Assembly: GCA_973895155.1 (NCBI GenBank)
Contig: OZ316891.1
Span: 20,956,001-21,020,000 of the forward strand
Length of the DNA stretch: 64,000 nt
Direction of reading: 5' to 3'
From: Marsupella aquatica
Lineage: Eukaryota > Marchantiophyta
Part shown: in pieces, positions 59,421 through 64,000 of the stretch
Numbering within the stretch: the first letter of the stretch is position 1
How the letters are laid out: the number at the start of each line of letters is the position of its first letter
Made by a program: the position numbers and the translations under genes
The notes under the pieces: generated by a model
The model's input: only the letters and a program-made list of their open reading frames with translations
Database searches by the model: none
Told to the model about the DNA's origin: nothing

Positions 59421-61322
59421 ATGGTGGAGGAGGTGACTATGGAAAAGACTAGTACGAGAGTGATAGTGGACATTCTTCGGAAACTCGGTAGTGACCACGT
59501 AGACAGTGCACTCGCCAGGAGTTTGCACAATGCACTGGTCGATGAGCTACAGAAGGTGTCGGTCGTCGATCTGAGCAGGAGGAAGATCGGAGACAAGGGA
59601 ATTACTGCGCTCGGGAAAGCTCTGCAGGATTGTCCAGTGCCGAGACTGGAGAGACTGAGCTTGGAAGCGAATGACATTAGCTATGATGGCATGGCAGCCG
59701 TAGGGGCGGCCATAGGTTGCGGCAACTTGACGTCGTTGAAAATTCTTCATTTATCATGGAACAAGCTTGGCGAGCAGGGATGCAAAAAATTGGCCGATGG
59801 TTTCTTCGGAGCCAAGCCGCAGAAACCTAAGGCGGCTATCGCGGTCATGAACAACTTCTCTTTCGAAATTTGGAACAAGATGAAAAGTAGGTCGAGAAGT
59901 CTGCGGAAGTCTGGGAGCATAAACCATGATACAGGGAGCATGCCCCACAATTCCAATTATTCACAAGATTTTTCTGACGATCAAATCGGCATGAGATCGT
60001 TCAAGACTGTTCCCAATTTGCACACGCTCTGGTTGAGCGGCAATAATATCGGAGACGCGGGCACGAAGGCTCTCTCGGAGGTCTTCGACTCCGGGCATTG
60101 TCCTGCGCTGAAGGTCCTGCGCTTGTTTAAGAATGAGATCAAAGCAGATGGTGCGCAATCTCTGGCTAAGGCTTTGAAATCCGGCAGCTTGAGCCGCCTA
60201 GAGGCTTTGAATCTGGGGCAGAATCCAATTAGAGGTGAGGGCACCATGGCGCTGGTCAGCGCATTCGAGACACACAAACTACTAGCGTTGAAGGAGATAG
60301 GATTGAGCTTCATTCCGAGCATGACTGCAGAAGGATGCATATCGCTCGCTCGTGTGATTCGAGAGGGCCATCTACCGGCGTTGGAATCACTGTACCTGCA
60401 CAAGAACTTCGTTGGGAATGATGCAGCCATTGCCCTCTGGAGAGCCTTAGGGTCTGGACGTGCAAGGCAGATCAAGATATTGGACCTTGAAGGCAATCAC
60501 ATCCAGGCCACAGGAATTGCAGAGCTTGCGGACGTGATCCGCCTGGGCCAAGTGCCGCATCTAGAAATTTTAGACCTAGTAGCGAACAACATCGGCACCG
60601 AAGGCGGTAAAATACTCGGCGAGGCATTCCAGACCCGGGATAACATGACCCTCAAGTGGCTGGCTCTCGCTGGGAATTCCATAGGCGACGAGGGATGCAT
60701 CTCTCTAGCCAAAGCCATCGAGCAGGATCACCTGTCCGGCTTGCAACGCTTGGACTTGGGCAGCAACGGCCTTGGCTTAAAGGGCATCACAGCCATCGCG
60801 AAAGCTTTAGAGAGAGCTAGGCTTCCGAACTTGGAGTTTGTGTCCGTTGATGACAATGCGTTGGATCACCGGAGCGCAGCGACACTGGCCGGTGCTCTCA
60901 AGAACAATGCTGTTCCTGTCCTGAAGCGCCTGAGCTTGAAGAATAACAAAGCAGGGGACCGGGAGAAGGCCGCAGAAGCTTTGATGGCGGCATACGCAAA
61001 GAACTTGGACTTGAAGACTGAGGTCCTTTATGACTGGCCGAACGACAGCTACGCAACTCAATTGAAGAAGATCATGCAGGAGCGAAATTCTGAAAAGGAT
61101 GGGTCCCCCAGCACGCAGGAGGGCATGGCCCCCTCCAAGACATTGCCCGGCTGCTGGAGCTGCTTCTGGACAAGTAGAACCCGCACGAGAGGCGCTTCAA
61201 ATGATCAAACAGGAAGGCTAAGTCCCACCGGGAGCTTTCGAGTTCCCAGACGCTTGTCGCGGATGCCCAGCAAGTCTAAGTTTGCTGACATGCCACCACT
61301 GGCAAGACCACCCGGTGAATGA
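59421..61322 (+). CDS. intronless ribonuclease-inhibitor-type LRR protein, 633 aa
   Basis: A protein of RI-type leucine-rich repeats (about 28 residues, LxxLxLxxNxIGxxGxxxLAxAL), the type found in NLRC3-like proteins and RanGAP, used for protein binding. Examples are LERLSLEANDISYDGMAAVG, LHTLWLSGNNIGDAGTKALS, LEILDLVANNIGTEGGKILG and LKWLALAGNSIGDEGCISLA. A first LRR block spans about 47-125. A basic, Ser/Asn-rich insert with MKSRSRSLRKSG follows at about 125-190. The main array of ten or so repeats runs to about 515. The tail (520-633) has CWSCFW at 568-573 and is Arg/Ser/Pro-rich. No NACHT, NB-ARC, signal peptide or kinase is seen, so it is not a classical immune NLR. The start ATG (GGGCGATGG) has good context. 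Function unknown; a cytosolic scaffold or regulator is plausible. Confidence 0.88.
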   Translation: MVEEVTMEKTSTRVIVDILRKLGSDHVDSALARSLHNALVDELQKVSVVDLSRRKIGDKGITALGKALQDCPVPRLERLSLEANDISYDGMAAVGAAIGCGNLTSLKILHLSWNKLGEQGCKKLADGFFGAKPQKPKAAIAVMNNFSFEIWNKMKSRSRSLRKSGSINHDTGSMPHNSNYSQDFSDDQIGMRSFKTVPNLHTLWLSGNNIGDAGTKALSEVFDSGHCPALKVLRLFKNEIKADGAQSLAKALKSGSLSRLEALNLGQNPIRGEGTMALVSAFETHKLLALKEIGLSFIPSMTAEGCISLARVIREGHLPALESLYLHKNFVGNDAAIALWRALGSGRARQIKILDLEGNHIQATGIAELADVIRLGQVPHLEILDLVANNIGTEGGKILGEAFQTRDNMTLKWLALAGNSIGDEGCISLAKAIEQDHLSGLQRLDLGSNGLGLKGITAIAKALERARLPNLEFVSVDDNALDHRSAATLAGALKNNAVPVLKRLSLKNNKAGDREKAAEALMAAYAKNLDLKTEVLYDWPNDSYATQLKKIMQERNSEKDGSPSTQEGMAPSKTLPGCWSCFWTSRTRTRGASNDQTGRLSPTGSFRVPRRLSRMPSKSKFADMPPLARPPGE

Positions 61323-62800
61323 TCATGATTAGTGCTTCTTTCATTCGGGATCAACGATCGCGAATCAACCAGTTCACTGGTTACCATCTTGACAATTTTG
61401 ATCACGGCCAGCCGTAAAGGGCCTGGCCTTTCTAATCTAGTTTTAATTCTTCATGTAGACGTGGAAATTAGTTGACATAATCTCTCCTAAACGTTCCATT
61501 ACATATCTTCCTTCAGTCTGTTGCAACTTTAAGAGGGAACGTCAGCAGCCCGGAAGTGTATATACTGTATTATCGTCAGAGATCGACAAAATTATAGGTG
61601 AAACGTGAAGCGAATGTTAGAGAGGTATTCACCGTACCCTGATCTACATATTCTATTCCTGCACAAGCTAAAATGACAAGTTAGTTGGAGGTATGATTCA
61701 TGCCGTCGACATCTAGCGACCGTAGCTAATCACACGGCTTTGGTTGATCGCGATCGATATGCGATCCCAAATTGTGAGAACGACACTTTTTACTTGTCAA
61801 AGTCGTAGTAGCTACGGTCTTCGTTCGCAGTGTGATCCCACGTTGTCGTTCTGAAGGACTGTCGAGTTTTCAATCACTATTAGTAGTTTGAGTACCAAAA
61901 GCCAACGAAATGGTGTCTCTCAACCGCATAGCTGCAGGATGGCGTGAATATCGTCGTCTCAGCTGACCGTTTGACAGACATTCTCGTTCGGTTCATCACG
62001 AGAGAATCGTCTTCCCTTCAACGTCAATCCCAGCATGATTATGACTGATGAGATGAAACAACACAGATTTGTGTCGCTAATCGTAGAGGGAGAGTCTGCA
62101 GCAGTAGCTGTGTGATGACAAAGTTCTATCGATCAGGTTGACAATTGTGTGAGTCTGGATGATGCAATCGAATCGAAATAATATAGAAACCAATCAACTT
62201 GCCACCGATCGTTCAGTGAGGTGTTGGAACTACTAGTGGTACGTCACACACCTACCAGAATGCCAAAGGCCCGTAAACATGGGATGATCTCAACGACTGT
62301 ACTTAGAACAGATTATTGAGTTGTGCCTGTCACCCGTTCACGAAACGCAACTACTTGAGTAGTGTACATTCATTGATTTGCAATCCCGGCGATATATGAG
62401 CGGGACTTCAAAACGAGTACAGGATGGATGTTGTGTCTTCTTCAAGAGCTACTGTTAGATTACTTACATCTGTTTTTGGCTTTAGACGAGGAATAACACA
62501 TTCTCTTTTTGGTTAGTGAGGATGGCTTTACACGAAGTGCGGGCATTTGAGACCTTAGTGAAGTGCCATCTATTGTTCTAAATATAGAATCCAGACCTAG
62601 AATCTTTTGAAGTGATATGCAATAAATACTGCGGTAGTCCTTTTTAGATGGTCTAAAATTCTAGATAGAATAAACATTTTCTTCTATAAGTCACGGGAAT
62701 CGAATTGAATGGTGTCTGTTGTGCAGGCGGTAGCTGCCGGTAGCTGGTAGGTGCAGGTTAGCTGCGCGTAGAATGAAACTAAATATGTCAAACGTGCCAC
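61323..62800. other. LRR gene 3' flank and intergenic
   Basis: Near-gene sequence up to about 61600 is likely the 3' UTR. The rest has no ORF or repeat that I recognise. It is rich in CGATC and GATCG words. Confidence 0.4.
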
Positions 62801-62905
62801 TATTAACATTCAGCAGGCTCTATCCTGATGGTAGATGGGTGAGAATGTGGCCAGGGAGGGTGCGGGTTCAAAACTTGCTGGCTTTGTTTTCCCTTTTAAT
62901 TGAGA
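62801..62905 (+). other. possible SINE-like Pol III box pair
   Basis: TCCTGATGGTAGATGGG (about 62822) loosely resembles an A box and GGTGCGGGTTCAAAAC (about 62859) a B box. No poly-A tail or target-site duplication was found, so this is tentative. Confidence 0.2.
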
Positions 62906-62907
62906 TC

Positions 62908-63112
62908 CCCCCAAAAGTGGGGTACAGAGATCTCTAGTGACATTAGTAGGTTCTTTTATTCCACTCCAGAGTTTAACACACATCCTCCCCAAAAAGTGGG
63001 GTTCACTAGTACTTAGTGACACTTATCCTCCCCAAAAAGTGGGGTTCACTAGTACTTAGTGACACTTATCCTCCCCAAAAAGTGGGGTTCACTAGTACTT
63101 AGTGACACTTGC
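62908..63112. repeat. 43 bp tandem repeat with internal hairpins
   Basis: Three identical-period copies start CCTCCCCAAAAAGTGGGG at 62984, 63027 and 63070. A diverged copy lies at about 62908 (CCCCCCAAAAGTGGGG). Each unit contains a CCCC/GGGG stem and an imperfect palindrome CACTAGTACTTAGTG. Confidence 0.92.
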
Positions 63113-64000
63113 AATTTTTTCATTCAAGGAGAGTAACCGGCTGTAGCAGTTTCCGGTCATTGTTCACTCAACTACAAGGCAACATTAATTGTCAAACACG
63201 TGACTTGGTAGAAATGAGTGAATAAACACTCCACATGAGCATTTACTTCGAGCCCCCTAAACTCTAGACAGAACAAGCACGAGCATTTACTTGAGCTGCT
63301 TTACACTACGGATAACAATTTCCCTTGTGAGTAGATTCGGATGTGAATTCCCAGTCACTACTGTAGGAATTTTTGATTTTGAGAGTAAAATTAGTTTACT
63401 TTGAGAAACCTGTCTATCCTACATGGCACTGGTAGGGGGGGGGGATCCTTGGTCCTTGGTCTGTTTTTATGCCAAATTTTGAACCACCTCACTTGGTCGT
63501 ATTTTGGTTGTCCTTTCAGCCTCTTCTGTTTGCATTGACTGCCTTCTTGACCTGGGGTTCTGGACCTTTCATTTCAGTGTTGGAGCCCAACTTTTAGCCC
63601 TTGGACTCGCCCTTGGACTGACCCCTCATTTAATAGCAGTGGAAAAGGAGAGAGAATGTCCAGTTGATCCTACAAAGCCACCCTGAACCTACTAGTCAGG
63701 AGCAGGTCCCAGCTAGGTTCTATGTCAAATTGAATTCAACAAGTGAAAATTTCTGCAAGCTTTTAACAAATTCTCCTTTGCCACCCTACCGATGAGGTGT
63801 AGCTCCGGGTTTGGAAGGTTTGTGTGTTCACTCCCCGCTGCAGCCTGAAATCCACCACCATAAAACCAATGATAAATGAGGTAGCACTATCTGCCCCCGG
63901 GGGTTTGATTCACAATGTGCCTGCACCTACACCTCCTAAATGTTACTCTCTGCATCAAACACCGCCTAAACCCACAACAACATGAGAAAACATCAACAAA
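63113..64000. other. intergenic to window end
   Basis: No gene recognised. A 9-base G run lies at about 63436. The 60-codon open frame at 63504-63686 has a hydrophobic start but no motif and is not supported as a gene. Confidence 0.4.

Noticed and set aside
59981-60496. 171-codon minus-strand ORF inside the LRR gene
   Set aside because: Antisense shadow of the LRR coding sequence.
63790-63850. tRNA-like segment (GGTGTAGCTCCGGG ... GTGTTCACTCCCC)
   Set aside because: The A and B box-like parts are too close (about 27 bp), and no cloverleaf with an acceptor stem could be drawn.
1-64000. CRISPR array or bacterial defence system
   Set aside because: The repeats are tandem plant-type satellites and minisatellites, not spaced direct repeats, and all recognised genes are eukaryotic with spliceosomal introns.

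Overview
This is a gene-poor, repeat-rich stretch of nuclear DNA from a land plant. The best taxonomic clue is an apparently intact IFT80 gene (46.9-53.8 kb). IFT80 is an intraflagellar-transport protein that flowering plants lack, so the source is probably a plant with swimming sperm. Short introns (mostly 80-500 bp), a plant OCP3-type homeodomain gene, plant telomere-type CCCTAAA motifs and decayed retroelements fit a moss or another seed-free plant. The exact group is inference.

Four genes look intact: OCP3-like (3.8-5.6 kb, minus), TMEM208/SND2-like (7.8-9.9 kb, plus), IFT80 (46.9-53.8 kb, plus) and an intronless ribonuclease-inhibitor-type LRR protein (59.4-61.3 kb, plus). They do not form an operon or pathway. 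They are housekeeping or signalling genes separated by repeats.

Between 11 and 22 kb lie decayed retroelement remains: a reverse transcriptase motif fragment, LTR-like GC-rich blocks, a broken coiled-coil ORF and several small tandem repeats. At 22.5-24.35 kb is an element with inverted repeats of about 215 bp. It abuts a 5'-truncated ClpB pseudogene (24.4-25.5 kb, plus). The second half of a ClpB gene lies at 33.2-34.9 kb on the other strand.

The most interesting structure is 24-42 kb. An unrecognised small coiled-coil gene ('gene X') occurs as two inverted copies (34.9-35.9 kb minus, 39.8-40.8 kb plus). The junctions at 25.53, 34.94 and 40.75 kb share the 10-mer ACAGGTGGAC. They fit one 9.4 kb inversion that cut ClpB in two and at the same time cut copy A of gene X. 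Flipping 25.54-34.94 kb back restores the order of both loci. The inverted segment carries a 17-copy, about 169 bp satellite array with a two-monomer higher-order period.

Other points: a 159 bp in-frame, stop-free intron with a (GA)n tract in OCP3, a complete tRNA-derived SINE with a 14 bp target-site duplication, and a 43 bp hairpin-containing tandem repeat near the right end.
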